This document shows, piece after piece, positions 1 through 5,780 of a stretch of 7,619 nt of DNA. Numbering within the stretch: the stretch's first letter is position 1; each line of letters starts with the position of its first letter. The position numbers and the translations under genes were made by a program. The stretch is taken from positions 1-7,619 of the forward strand of contig JAJZSX010000108.1 in assembly GCA_021849435.1 (NCBI GenBank), in the 5' to 3' direction. Source of the stretch: Actinomycetes bacterium (GTDB lineage Bacteria > Actinomycetota > Acidimicrobiia > Acidimicrobiales > RAAP-2). The notes below the pieces were generated by a model that was not told the origin of the DNA, ran no database searches, and saw only the letters and a program-made list of their open reading frames with translations.

Positions 1-2
1 TC

Positions 3-221
3 TACCTCGGTCCGGTCGCGCCGCACTGGGAGTGCCGCATGGTCTTTGGCGACGAGGAGCAGATTCAGGCCTTCGTCGACCGGATCGACGCGCGTCTGCG
101 CTTCCTACCGCCACACGACCCGCAGTTCCGTCGTAACCGCGACCGCGTGAACCGCGACGCCGAACGCGAGAACCTGCTCGTCGAGTGGAACCTCGGCTAC
201 GACGAGGAAGCCTCGGCCTGA
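3..221 (+). CDS. C-terminal end of an unidentified protein (5' truncated)
   Basis: An open frame enters from the left edge and runs to TGA at 219-221, giving about 72 residues. It begins YLGPVAPHWE and continues through FVDRIDARLRFLPPHDP and an Arg/Asn/Asp-rich stretch to LLVEWNLGY. The ATG at 39 lies inside the frame, and the residues before it (GPVAPHWECR) look like ordinary coding sequence, so the gene almost certainly starts outside the window. The tail is charged, with no membrane segment and no catalytic motif I recognise. I cannot assign a family. It converges on the minus-strand zincin-like gene, leaving 59 bp between the two stops. Codon use is strongly GC3-biased, which supports real coding. 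Confidence 0.7.
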   Translation, partial: YLGPVAPHWECRMVFGDEEQIQAFVDRIDARLRFLPPHDPQFRRNRDRVNRDAERENLLVEWNLGYDEEASA

Positions 222-280
222 CCGCGAGGCAGCGGCCGCGCCTGCGCTAGCACCACGGTTGCCCGTCTGGCGCGAAGTCG

Positions 281-1405
281 TTAGGCGAGCGGTGAGGCGT
301 TGACCCGGGCCAGCCAGGCCTCGGGGTCGTTGAGTTCCTCGACACTCGGTAGTCCGTCCACGCGAAGCAGCGCGTCGAGCACGCGAAGCCCGTGGGCGTC
401 ACGCAGGTGCTCGACGAAGGCGTGCGCGGCGTCGTGGTGCGGGCCCTGGGTCGCGATGCCGAAGAGCGCCGCCGCAGCGTCCTCGCCGCGGGCGTCGCTT
501 CGCCGATGACGGCGGTAGGCCTCGACGAGCTGGGGTCGGGGACCGAGCATGGCGGCGGTGATCTCGTGCGCGGCGACCTCGAAGAAGGCGAGCAGCACAC
601 TCGTCGCGGCGTTGATCGCGCGCGTGGCGTCGGTCTCCTCGGGTAGTTCGATGCCCTCGAGCAGCCGCTCGGGGTCGGCCATGAGCGCGTTGATGTCACC
701 GTCGCCCATCAAGGACTGCAGTCGGCCCATGAGGTCACCCTGGATGGCCGCGGCCTCGTGGGTGGAGTCGAGCAGCAGGGCCCGCAGCGCGTCGCCGGTT
801 CCCTCGCGCGAGAGCACGAGCGAGGCCACGAACTCCTGGGCGAGGGCGAAGACGTAGACCTCGTCACGTTCGAGAGACCACTCGTCGGCGAAGGCGCGCA
901 GGTTGTTCACGACGATGAGTCGGTCCTCGTTCAGTCGCGGGAGGGCGAGCACCGCGAGGGACCACGCGCGCTCCGAGAAGTGACCGGCGACCGATCCGGA
1001 CTGGAAGCCGGCGAAGAGGGGACCGACCGCGGCGGCCAGTTGGGCCATCATCGGTGCCATGTCGTCGGGGCCATCGCTCGGAGCGACGATGTTCGTGGTG
1101 TGCAGGTTCGGCTCGATCAGGGGTCGCCACTGGGCGAGGGCGGCGAGGGTCAGTGCGGAGCGGTTGACGGCAGTGACGGTGGCGTCACTCGAGACCGACA
1201 GGAGGGCGTCGACGTGACGCGCGACCAAGGGGGCCAGTTCCTCGAGACGCTGTCGCTCGATGGGTTCGGGGTTGGGGTCACCGTCGGTGCCGCGCGCGAT
1301 GTTGAGGGCCAACTGGGTGGCCGTGTCGAACCAGGCGTTCGGGCTCTGTTGGCCGAGCATGTTGAAGATGTCGCCGAACATGCCGCCAAAAGGGTTATCG
1401 CTCAC
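281..1405 (-). CDS. Zincin_2/DUF2342-type protein, probably lacking the zinc-binding motif
   Basis: The protein has 374 residues and starts at GTG 1403-1405 (VSDNPFGGMFGD), with stop TAA at 281-283. The N-terminal NPFGGMFGDIFNMLG stretch and the C-terminal end (LPSVEELNDPEAWLARV, residues 352-368) match my recollection of actinobacterial DUF2342/Zincin_2 proteins, annotated as zinc-dependent metalloproteases or F420-associated hydrolases. In active members a helix around an HExxH motif follows a segment resembling residues 162-188. Here the equivalent helix reads FALAQEFVASLV (187-198), so both His ligands appear replaced (Q190, A194) while Glu191 remains. HEITA at 280-284 has one His-Glu pair but no second His. 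There is no signal peptide or membrane segment, so it is probably cytoplasmic. It lies 29 bp downstream of the HtrA-like gene on the same strand and has its own -10-like hexamer. The family call is fairly confident; loss of catalysis is inference. Confidence 0.82.
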   Translation of the reverse strand: MSDNPFGGMFGDIFNMLGQQSPNAWFDTATQLALNIARGTDGDPNPEPIERQRLEELAPLVARHVDALLSVSSDATVTAVNRSALTLAALAQWRPLIEPNLHTTNIVAPSDGPDDMAPMMAQLAAAVGPLFAGFQSGSVAGHFSERAWSLAVLALPRLNEDRLIVVNNLRAFADEWSLERDEVYVFALAQEFVASLVLSREGTGDALRALLLDSTHEAAAIQGDLMGRLQSLMGDGDINALMADPERLLEGIELPEETDATRAINAATSVLLAFFEVAAHEITAAMLGPRPQLVEAYRRHRRSDARGEDAAAALFGIATQGPHHDAAHAFVEHLRDAHGLRVLDALLRVDGLPSVEELNDPEAWLARVNASPLA

Positions 1406-1411
1406 GCCACC

Positions 1412-1417
1412 AAACTA
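1412..1417 (-). promoter_or_regulatory. -10 element TAGTTT for a leaderless start of the DUF2342-like gene
   Basis: On the minus strand TAGTTT is followed by six bases and then the GTG start at 1405. There is no purine-rich ribosome binding site in this 29-bp gap, only GGTGG. Transcription would start at or next to the GTG, making the message leaderless. The promoter is inferred from spacing and from the same arrangement at four other starts in the window. Confidence 0.5.
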
Positions 1418-1434
1418 ATGGGCGCCAGGATTCG

Positions 1435-2520
1435 TCAGAGGGCGCAGGCGAGGCGCACGACGGTCGTGACCGTGTGGGTGCCGCGAAGAACGGTGAGTCG
1501 GGCATTGGTACCCGACGGGGTCAGGTATAACAGGGTGAGGAGCGTCTCCCAGGAGTCGATGTCGTGGCGGTCGACCTTGGTGATGATGTCGCCTTGCTGC
1601 AGATGGCCGCGCGCCTGGCTGGTGCGCGGCACGTTGGTGACTTGGGCGCCGCCGCCCTGGGCGCTCGTTCCGGCGATGTTGAGCGTGGCGTGACAGCCGT
1701 GCTCGTGGGCGACCATGGCCGCCACCCGGGCGACGAACTGCGCCGAGTACCACTGCTGGTCGGCTGCGAGTACGGCAACCACGTGGCCAGTCGCGTCGAT
1801 CGCCAGGGCACCGGGCACGCCGTTGAGGTTCTGGTCCGACTGGGTCGCGAGGTAGTTGACCACGCCGTAGGCGCGAAGCGTCGGGTCACCGAGGGTCGTC
1901 GTGGACCAGGTGAAACGAGGGCGCTGCGCGGGACCAATGATGACCGGGGAGATTGCCGTGACCGAGGTGTTGGCCGGTAGCGGCGCGAGGACGAGCGGCT
2001 TGACCGGCTGGCTGAGTCGCACGATCGAGAAACCGGTCAGCGGGTCGCGGCCGACCCAGGTGACCGGGAACGTCGTGTGGTCGGGGATCCATCCGGTCAA
2101 GAGGGCCGCGCGTGGAATCGGGGTGGTCGTGACCGCGAGGTCGCCAGGCAACGCCATGGCTGCGACCGTCGAGACGTGGTTTGGGGTAGTGATCGTAAGG
2201 TCCACCGTTCGCCGGGCGCTCGGTCGCACCGTCGCGGGCAGCTTGGCGACTGAGTAGGAGACGTTCTGGGTCATTGGCTGGGCGATCGGTGTCGAGACGT
2301 GTGAGGTCGCGAGCGCCGCCGCTGATCCCGCCACCACGAGCACGAGCACAACGCCCGCGAGCCGAGCGCCACGCGCACCCACTGGGGCGACGGGGTAGTC
2401 GGGGAGTTGACCGAAATCGGGCAGTTCACTCGGGTGTAGCCAACTGCGAGCGTCGACGGGAGGTGGTACCGACCGGCCACGGCCGAGGCGTCGCCGCCCG
2501 TTCCTCTTTCGTCGTTCCAC
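1435..2520 (-). CDS. Membrane-anchored HtrA-like trypsin-fold protein with C-terminal PDZ domain, catalytic triad apparently absent
   Basis: The protein has 361 residues, a GTG start at 2518-2520 and stop TGA at 1435-1437. The N-terminus is very basic (ERRKRNGRRR), followed by a SWLHPSELP motif (27-34) and one membrane helix (about 54-71, LAGVVLVLVVAGSAAALA), so the body should lie outside the membrane. Residues about 105-270 follow the order of an HtrA/DegP trypsin fold. The usual TNNHV position reads VTTTPI (130-135), the DLAVL position reads GFSIVRL (163-169), and GNSGGPL reads NGVPGAL (233-239), so His, Asp and Ser are all missing by my alignment. A PDZ domain covers about 278-356, with LQQGDIITKVD at 307-317. 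The only two cysteines, C276 and C358, flank the PDZ domain and could form a disulfide. It is probably a binding or sensing protein rather than a protease. Confidence 0.85.
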   Translation of the reverse strand: MERRKRNGRRRLGRGRSVPPPVDARSWLHPSELPDFGQLPDYPVAPVGARGARLAGVVLVLVVAGSAAALATSHVSTPIAQPMTQNVSYSVAKLPATVRPSARRTVDLTITTPNHVSTVAAMALPGDLAVTTTPIPRAALLTGWIPDHTTFPVTWVGRDPLTGFSIVRLSQPVKPLVLAPLPANTSVTAISPVIIGPAQRPRFTWSTTTLGDPTLRAYGVVNYLATQSDQNLNGVPGALAIDATGHVVAVLAADQQWYSAQFVARVAAMVAHEHGCHATLNIAGTSAQGGGAQVTNVPRTSQARGHLQQGDIITKVDRHDIDSWETLLTLLYLTPSGTNARLTVLRGTHTVTTVVRLACAL

Positions 2521-2528
2521 GCCGGACC

Positions 2529-2534
2529 AGGCTA
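2529..2534 (-). promoter_or_regulatory. -10 element TAGCCT for a leaderless start of the HtrA-like gene
   Basis: On the minus strand TAGCCT lies eight bases before the GTG start at 2520. There is no Shine-Dalgarno-like sequence in between (GGTCCGGC). I see no convincing -35 hexamer at 16-18 bp. The call rests on position and on recurrence of this pattern in the window. Confidence 0.45.
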
Positions 2535-2600
2535 GTGACCGGCTGACACCTCATACTGGTCGGTCCCACCGCACGCTGGCTGGTAAACGAACTGCGAGGA

Positions 2601-2637
2601 GCGATGTCCTCCGACGTGCCTCGTGGGAGGACATCGC
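2601..2637. repeat. Strong 12-bp inverted repeat (hairpin)
   Basis: GCGATGTCCTCC (2601-2612) and GGAGGACATCGC (2626-2637) are perfect reverse complements with a 13-base loop. Inside the loop ACG (2614-2616) can pair with CGT (2622-2624), lengthening the stem past one G/G mismatch. No T-run follows on either strand, so a classical intrinsic terminator is unlikely. On the minus strand it sits about 80-117 bases upstream of the HtrA-like start, upstream of the proposed -10. It could be part of an unannotated RNA or a protein-binding dyad. Confidence 0.75.
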
Positions 2638-2825
2638 GGCGACCGGTGCTGGCGTCTCCTGGGTTGGCTCGAGATGGTCCGCGCCGTACTGCGCCAGTCG
2701 TGGTCGTAGCGCCTTCACGTCGCGCCACGTCGTTAGCCAGGTGGTCTGGCCGATCGACCTGGTGCGAGGGTCCCGGTCCACCCCGTGGCGTCTCGGGGGT
2801 TTCGAGTCGAGTATTCGATGGAATC

Positions 2826-2841
2826 GCGTCGTTCGCGACGC
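2826..2841. repeat. Small inverted repeat GCGTCG-TTCG-CGACGC
   Basis: Six bases pair perfectly around a four-base TTCG loop. An alternative pairing of TCGCG (2824-2828) with CGCGA (2834-2838) is also possible. Short stems like this are common in GC-rich DNA, so it matters only as part of the inverted-repeat cluster in this gene-free region. Confidence 0.4.
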
Positions 2842-2951
2842 ATGCACGAACAGTGCTGCTGTGGTGGCGTCAAGTTGAGACGAAAAGTCCTGGTTCAGCG
2901 TGGTCGCGCCGCCTCGGATCCGCGATGGAAGACGTGTGGCGGTGTGATGTC

Positions 2952-2982
2952 GGTACCGGTCGCTGGACCGTACCAACGTTGG
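2952..2982. promoter_or_regulatory. Dyad and adjacent palindrome upstream of the MreB-like gene (possible operator)
   Basis: GGTA-C-CGGTC (2952-2961) pairs with GACCG-TACC (2966-2974) as nine base pairs with one bulged C and a GCTG loop. It runs directly into the perfect palindrome CCAACGTTGG (2973-2982), and CGTTGG is repeated at 2983-2988. The block ends 17 bp before the proposed -10 hexamer and overlaps where a -35 would lie (TTGGCG 2979-2984, a short 15-bp spacing). This position suits an activator or repressor site; that role is inference. Confidence 0.4.
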
Positions 2983-2999
2983 CGTTGGGAGGGCCGCTC

Positions 3000-3005
3000 T
3001 AACAT
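3000..3005 (+). promoter_or_regulatory. -10 element TAACAT for a leaderless start of the MreB-like gene
   Basis: TAACAT is followed by seven bases (CGTCTGA) and the ATG at 3013. No Shine-Dalgarno sequence is present. A weak -35 candidate, TTGGCG, lies at 2979-2984. The geometry predicts a transcript starting at or within a base or two of the ATG. Confidence 0.5.
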
Positions 3006-3012
3006 CGTCTGA

Positions 3013-4017
3013 ATGGCTCTAGACGTGGCAATGGACATCGGCACCTCGATGAGCCGCGTGGCGACGATGGGCGACGGTGTCGTCTTCAATGAACCGACCA
3101 TCGTGGCCATCGACACTCGTTCGGGCGAGGTGGTAGAGGTGGGTGCCGGCGCCCTCGACCTGGTGGCGCGCACGAGCCGCCACGTCGTGGCCTTCCGTCC
3201 GCTCGCCCAGGGGGCGACCGTCGACTTCGACGTCACCGCGCGGTTGATCTCGGGGCTCTTTGATCGTGTCGGGGTGTCCAAGCTCAGCCGTGCGAGGGTA
3301 GTCATGAGCGTGCCGTCCTTGGCCACGGCTATCGAGCGGCGTGCCCTGCGCCAGGCCGCCATCCAAGCGGGGGCCCGCGAGGTGAGCCTCATCGAGGCTC
3401 CCCTCGCCGCAGCAATCGGACTCGGACTGCCGGTCCAGGACCCCGTCGGATCGGCGGTGACCGTGCTCGGTGGCGGCGCCTCGGAGGCGACGCTGCTCTC
3501 ACTGGGCGGTATCGTCACCAGCGCGACGCGCCGCCAGGGTGGCCTCGACATCGACCAGGCGATCGCCTCGATGGTGCGCCACCGCTACGGGGTCGTCATC
3601 GCTCCGTCGACGATCGAGCAGCTGAAGGTCTCGCTCGGCTCGGCGCTCGCGCGGACCCAGGGTCGCTCGCAGACCGTGGTGGCGCGCACCGTGGATACCG
3701 GCGACGTCATCGAGGTCGACGTGGGGGCCGACCTCGTGAACCTGGCGGTGCGCGACGTCGCCCACGCGGTGGTGGCCATGGTCCAAGACTCACTGGCGGG
3801 CGCTCCACCCGACCTCTCCCAGGACGTCAGTGCTCGGGGGCTCACGCTCGTCGGCGGCCACGCGAAGCTCATGGACTTCGCTGAACTGATCGCCTCGAGC
3901 ACGGGCGTGGACGTCGTGCTCGCGGACCAGCCCGACCTGGTGATCATCCGTGGCCTGCAGCTCTGTTTGGACGAGATGTCCTCGCTGCACGCGCTCTTTC
4001 GCGACGCCGACCGTTAG
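3013..4017 (+). CDS. MreB-like actin-family protein with degenerate ATPase residues
   Basis: The protein has 334 residues, the usual MreB length, with the MreB motif order throughout: phosphate-1 MDIGTS (7-12), FNEPTIVAI (25-33), RVVMSVP (95-101), SLIEAPLAAAIGLGLP (125-140), LGGGASE (152-158) with SLGGIV, RRQGGLDID, and LTLVGGHAKL (277-286) for the adenosine site. Asp8 is kept, but several hallmark residues differ. The Glu before Pro in MreB's IEEPMAAAIG is Ala129, the Asp of VVDIGGG is Val151, the Glu of KxEIGSA is Ser207, and the third Gly of TGGG is His283. Nucleotide binding may persist but hydrolysis looks impaired. No N-terminal amphipathic helix precedes the first strand. No mreC or mreD is in the window. 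It is probably a divergent paralogue rather than canonical MreB. Its stop TAG (4015-4017) overlaps the stop of the convergent HEAT gene. Confidence 0.88.
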   Translation: MALDVAMDIGTSMSRVATMGDGVVFNEPTIVAIDTRSGEVVEVGAGALDLVARTSRHVVAFRPLAQGATVDFDVTARLISGLFDRVGVSKLSRARVVMSVPSLATAIERRALRQAAIQAGAREVSLIEAPLAAAIGLGLPVQDPVGSAVTVLGGGASEATLLSLGGIVTSATRRQGGLDIDQAIASMVRHRYGVVIAPSTIEQLKVSLGSALARTQGRSQTVVARTVDTGDVIEVDVGADLVNLAVRDVAHAVVAMVQDSLAGAPPDLSQDVSARGLTLVGGHAKLMDFAELIASSTGVDVVLADQPDLVIIRGLQLCLDEMSSLHALFRDADR

Positions 4018-4631
4018 TCCGCGTCGAGCCGGTCGACGGCCGAGCGGACCTGCCAGTCGTGGTCCTCGCGCGCTCGCGCGAGGGCGGCGTCGACCTCGGG
4101 TCCCTCGAAGTTCGCCAGCGCCACCACGGCGCGGCGCCGTACCGGGGGCTTGTCCTCAAGCGCGCCGATGATGGTTGCGAGCGCATCGTCGTCCCCAATA
4201 GCCCCGAGAGCCACGACCGCCGCTTCACGACAACGCGCGTCGTCGTGGTGAACGGCGACGTCGATCAGCCGTGCGAGGCTCGCGGCGTGGCGTCGTTCGC
4301 CGAGCGCGAAGGCCGCGCCCTCGACGACGAGCGGGTCGGGGTCACCGAGCAAGTCGACCACGGCTGGGAGCACGTCGTCGCCGCCACCCTCGGCGATCGC
4401 GACGAGGGCTTCGCGCTTGACTGCACCGTCGTCGTCGGCGAGGCCCCGGCGCCATGCCGCGGCGTCGAGTAGGTGCCGTGCGGCACCGACGCGCAGTGCG
4501 AGTACTCGTTCGCGCGCCGCGGGTGCGTCGAGCGAGGTGAGGATGAGCCGGGCTGACGTCGGGTCGGTGGCGAAGCGCGCGCGCACCAACTCGGCGAGTC
4601 GCTCCGGTAGCGTGGCGTCATTACGGTCCAT
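4014..4631 (-). CDS. HEAT-repeat protein
   Basis: The protein has 205 residues from ATG 4629-4631 to TAA 4014-4016. The frame stays open further upstream, but that extension lies antisense to the YlbL-like gene and has no HEAT character, so I chose this ATG. GGTGG lies nine bases upstream of it as a weak ribosome binding site. From about residue 68 the chain is a series of roughly 31-residue helical HEAT/PBS-lyase-like units with recurring motifs: VKREALVAIA, VVEGAAFALG, CREAAVVALGAIGDDDAL, VRRRAVVALANF and VRSAVDRL. Such arrays bind proteins and have no enzymatic function of their own. There is no signal peptide or membrane segment, so it is cytoplasmic. A partner cannot be named from sequence; its neighbours suggest an envelope or cytoskeleton role. 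Confidence 0.88.
   Translation of the reverse strand: MDRNDATLPERLAELVRARFATDPTSARLILTSLDAPAARERVLALRVGAARHLLDAAAWRRGLADDDGAVKREALVAIAEGGGDDVLPAVVDLLGDPDPLVVEGAAFALGERRHAASLARLIDVAVHHDDARCREAAVVALGAIGDDDALATIIGALEDKPPVRRRAVVALANFEGPEVDAALARAREDHDWQVRSAVDRLDAD
4064..4083. repeat. 9-bp GC-rich inverted repeat just past the MreB-like stop
   Basis: CCTCGCGCG (4064-4072) and CGCGCGAGG (4075-4083) are perfect complements separated by two bases, so the stem would fold with about eight pairs and a four-base loop. It lies 47 bases after the stop of the MreB-like gene, inside the antisense HEAT coding sequence. No T-run follows. It could help end the plus-strand transcript, or may simply reflect Ala/Arg codons in the HEAT gene. 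Confidence 0.35.
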
Positions 4632-4670
4632 GAACCAATTCCACCATCTCCGCGGCACCGGCGTTCCGTC

Positions 4671-5756
4671 GTGGTCCTCGTCGTCTTCGTCGTGGTGCTC
4701 GCCACGATCGTGGGGCTGCACGCGTGGACGGTGCCGTACTACGCGATGACCCCGGGGGACGCGACGTCCGTTGGGCCCCTGATCCAAGTGAAGGGTCTGG
4801 CCAAGGACACCCACCACGACAAGATCCTGCTCACCGACGTCTACCTCCAACAACTCACGGCCTGGCAGTGGCTGACCATGCACTTCCAGCGCCACGTCGA
4901 GTTCCTCAGTGCCGACCAACTCGTCGAGCCCGGTGTACCCACCGACGAACTCGGTGCCCAGGGGTACCTCGAGATGGCGGGCTCCAAGCAGGCGGCCGAG
5001 GTGGCCGCGCTGCGTGCGCTCGGCTGGCGAATCCACGGCGTCGCGAACGGCGCGGTGGTCGAAGCCGTGATGGCGTCATCGCCCGCCCGTCGCGCGACCG
5101 TGCGCGTGGCCGATCGGATCGTGGCGGTGGACGGTCGGACCACGACGTCGTCGTGCGCGGTGGTGCGGGTACTGCATGACGTGGCGCCGGGAGCGGTAGT
5201 GCGACTTCAGCTCCAGCGCGCGCACATCGACGCCAAGGGTACGATCACGTATTCGTCCCCGGTCACCGTGCGCGTGATCGCGGGGCCGCCGATTTCGGGT
5301 GGCGGCGCCTTCTTCTGCTCGGGTGTGCGTGGTCCGGCGCGCTCGGACATCGGTGTCGTGCTCGAGGACAGCGTCAGTTACGCCCTACCGGCGACCTTCA
5401 GCATTGACACGAACTACATCGGCGGTCCGTCGGCCGGGCTCGCGATGACGTTGTCACTGATTGACCAGCTCAGCCGGGGGTCGCTCACCGGCGGGACCGT
5501 GGTCGCCGCGACCGGGGCGATCACGCCCACTGGCCAGGTCACCGACGTCGGGGGGGTCGCCGAGAAGACGGTGGCCGTCCAACGTGCGGGTGCGACGGTC
5601 TTCTTGGTACCGAGCGTCGAGGTGGCAACGGCTCGCAGCGCGGCCCAGTCCGGGCTCCGAGTGCTCGGTGTGAGCACGTTGGCCCAGGCGTTACGGGACC
5701 TTCGTCGCCTCGGCGGCGCCCCAGTGGTGCCACTCACACCCCCCAATGGCCGATAG
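4671..5756 (+). CDS. YlbL-like membrane-anchored PDZ / Lon-type (S16) serine protease
   Basis: The protein has 361 residues. GTG 4671 is the only ATG/GTG/TTG start in this frame after the in-frame TAG at 4608-4610 that would include the membrane helix. Residues 1-18 are a Val/Leu-rich transmembrane anchor, followed by the family signature VPYYAMTPGDATSVGPLI (21-38), with the rest outside the membrane. A PDZ domain covers about 118-185 (GAVVEAVMASSPA, VADRIVAVDG). The Lon-type domain covers about 225-340, with catalytic Ser254 in YIGGPSAGLAM and Lys299 in VGGVAEKTVAVQ, the correct dyad and spacing for S16. Bacillus YlbL is one of two proteases that remove the division inhibitor YneA, and Rv3194c is the mycobacterial relative as I recall. 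It therefore probably trims or removes membrane or extracytoplasmic proteins. The DivIVA-like gene follows after 37 bp. I see no good ribosome binding site. Confidence 0.92.
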   Translation: MVLVVFVVVLATIVGLHAWTVPYYAMTPGDATSVGPLIQVKGLAKDTHHDKILLTDVYLQQLTAWQWLTMHFQRHVEFLSADQLVEPGVPTDELGAQGYLEMAGSKQAAEVAALRALGWRIHGVANGAVVEAVMASSPARRATVRVADRIVAVDGRTTTSSCAVVRVLHDVAPGAVVRLQLQRAHIDAKGTITYSSPVTVRVIAGPPISGGGAFFCSGVRGPARSDIGVVLEDSVSYALPATFSIDTNYIGGPSAGLAMTLSLIDQLSRGSLTGGTVVAATGAITPTGQVTDVGGVAEKTVAVQRAGATVFLVPSVEVATARSAAQSGLRVLGVSTLAQALRDLRRLGGAPVVPLTPPNGR

Positions 5757-5780
5757 ACCGAAATTTGTCGCGCCACGTCG

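Larger units (their letters stand above)
2535..2999. other. Long gene-free divergent intergenic region with several inverted repeats
   Basis: About 490 bp separate the divergent starts at 2520 and 3013. Open frames cross it on both strands, but their translations are Arg/Ser/Thr-rich, resemble no family I know, and use many more A/T-ending codons than the flanking genes. I see no tRNA, tmRNA, SRP RNA or RNase P RNA signature. It does hold a 12-bp perfect stem (2601-2637), a small stem (2826-2841) and a bulged 9-bp dyad (2952-2974) beside a 10-bp palindrome (2973-2982). It may be a control region or encode a structured RNA. No function can be assigned. Confidence 0.6.

Noticed and set aside
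222..280. Possible terminator around the GCGGCCGC palindrome (232-239) between convergent genes
   Set aside because: AGGC-A-GCGG/CCGC-GCCT can pair only with a bulge and almost no loop, and no T-run follows. Too weak to call.
758..1693. Long plus-strand open frame (311 codons) across the DUF2342-like gene
   Set aside because: It is antisense to a gene with recognisable family motifs; its translation is Gly/Glu/Arg/Val-rich without any motif, as expected from the complementary strand of GC-biased coding DNA.
2795..2830. tRNA T-arm-like stretch (GGTTTCGAGTC)
   Set aside because: No matching acceptor stem, anticodon arm or D-arm can be built around it on either strand.
2551..2976. Minus-strand open frame of 141 codons in the divergent region
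   Set aside because: Codon third positions hold many more A/T than the real genes, the translation is Arg/Thr-rich and resembles nothing I know, and it contains the strong inverted repeats. A fast-evolving small protein cannot be fully excluded.
2604..3012. Plus-strand open frames in the divergent region (132 and 75 codons)
   Set aside because: They have no family resemblance, composition is unlike the neighbours, and there is no start signal of the kind seen at the other genes.
4668..4730. Ser-rich or Asp/Glu-rich repeats in alternative frames (GTC/TCG run)
   Set aside because: The run is explained by Val/Leu codons of the transmembrane helix of the YlbL-like protein; the Ser or Asp/Glu tracts occur only in other frames.
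4632..5036. N-terminal extension of the HEAT-repeat frame to 340 residues
   Set aside because: The extension is antisense to the YlbL-like protease, which has clear catalytic motifs, and shows no HEAT character. The ATG at 4631 gives a sensible protein.
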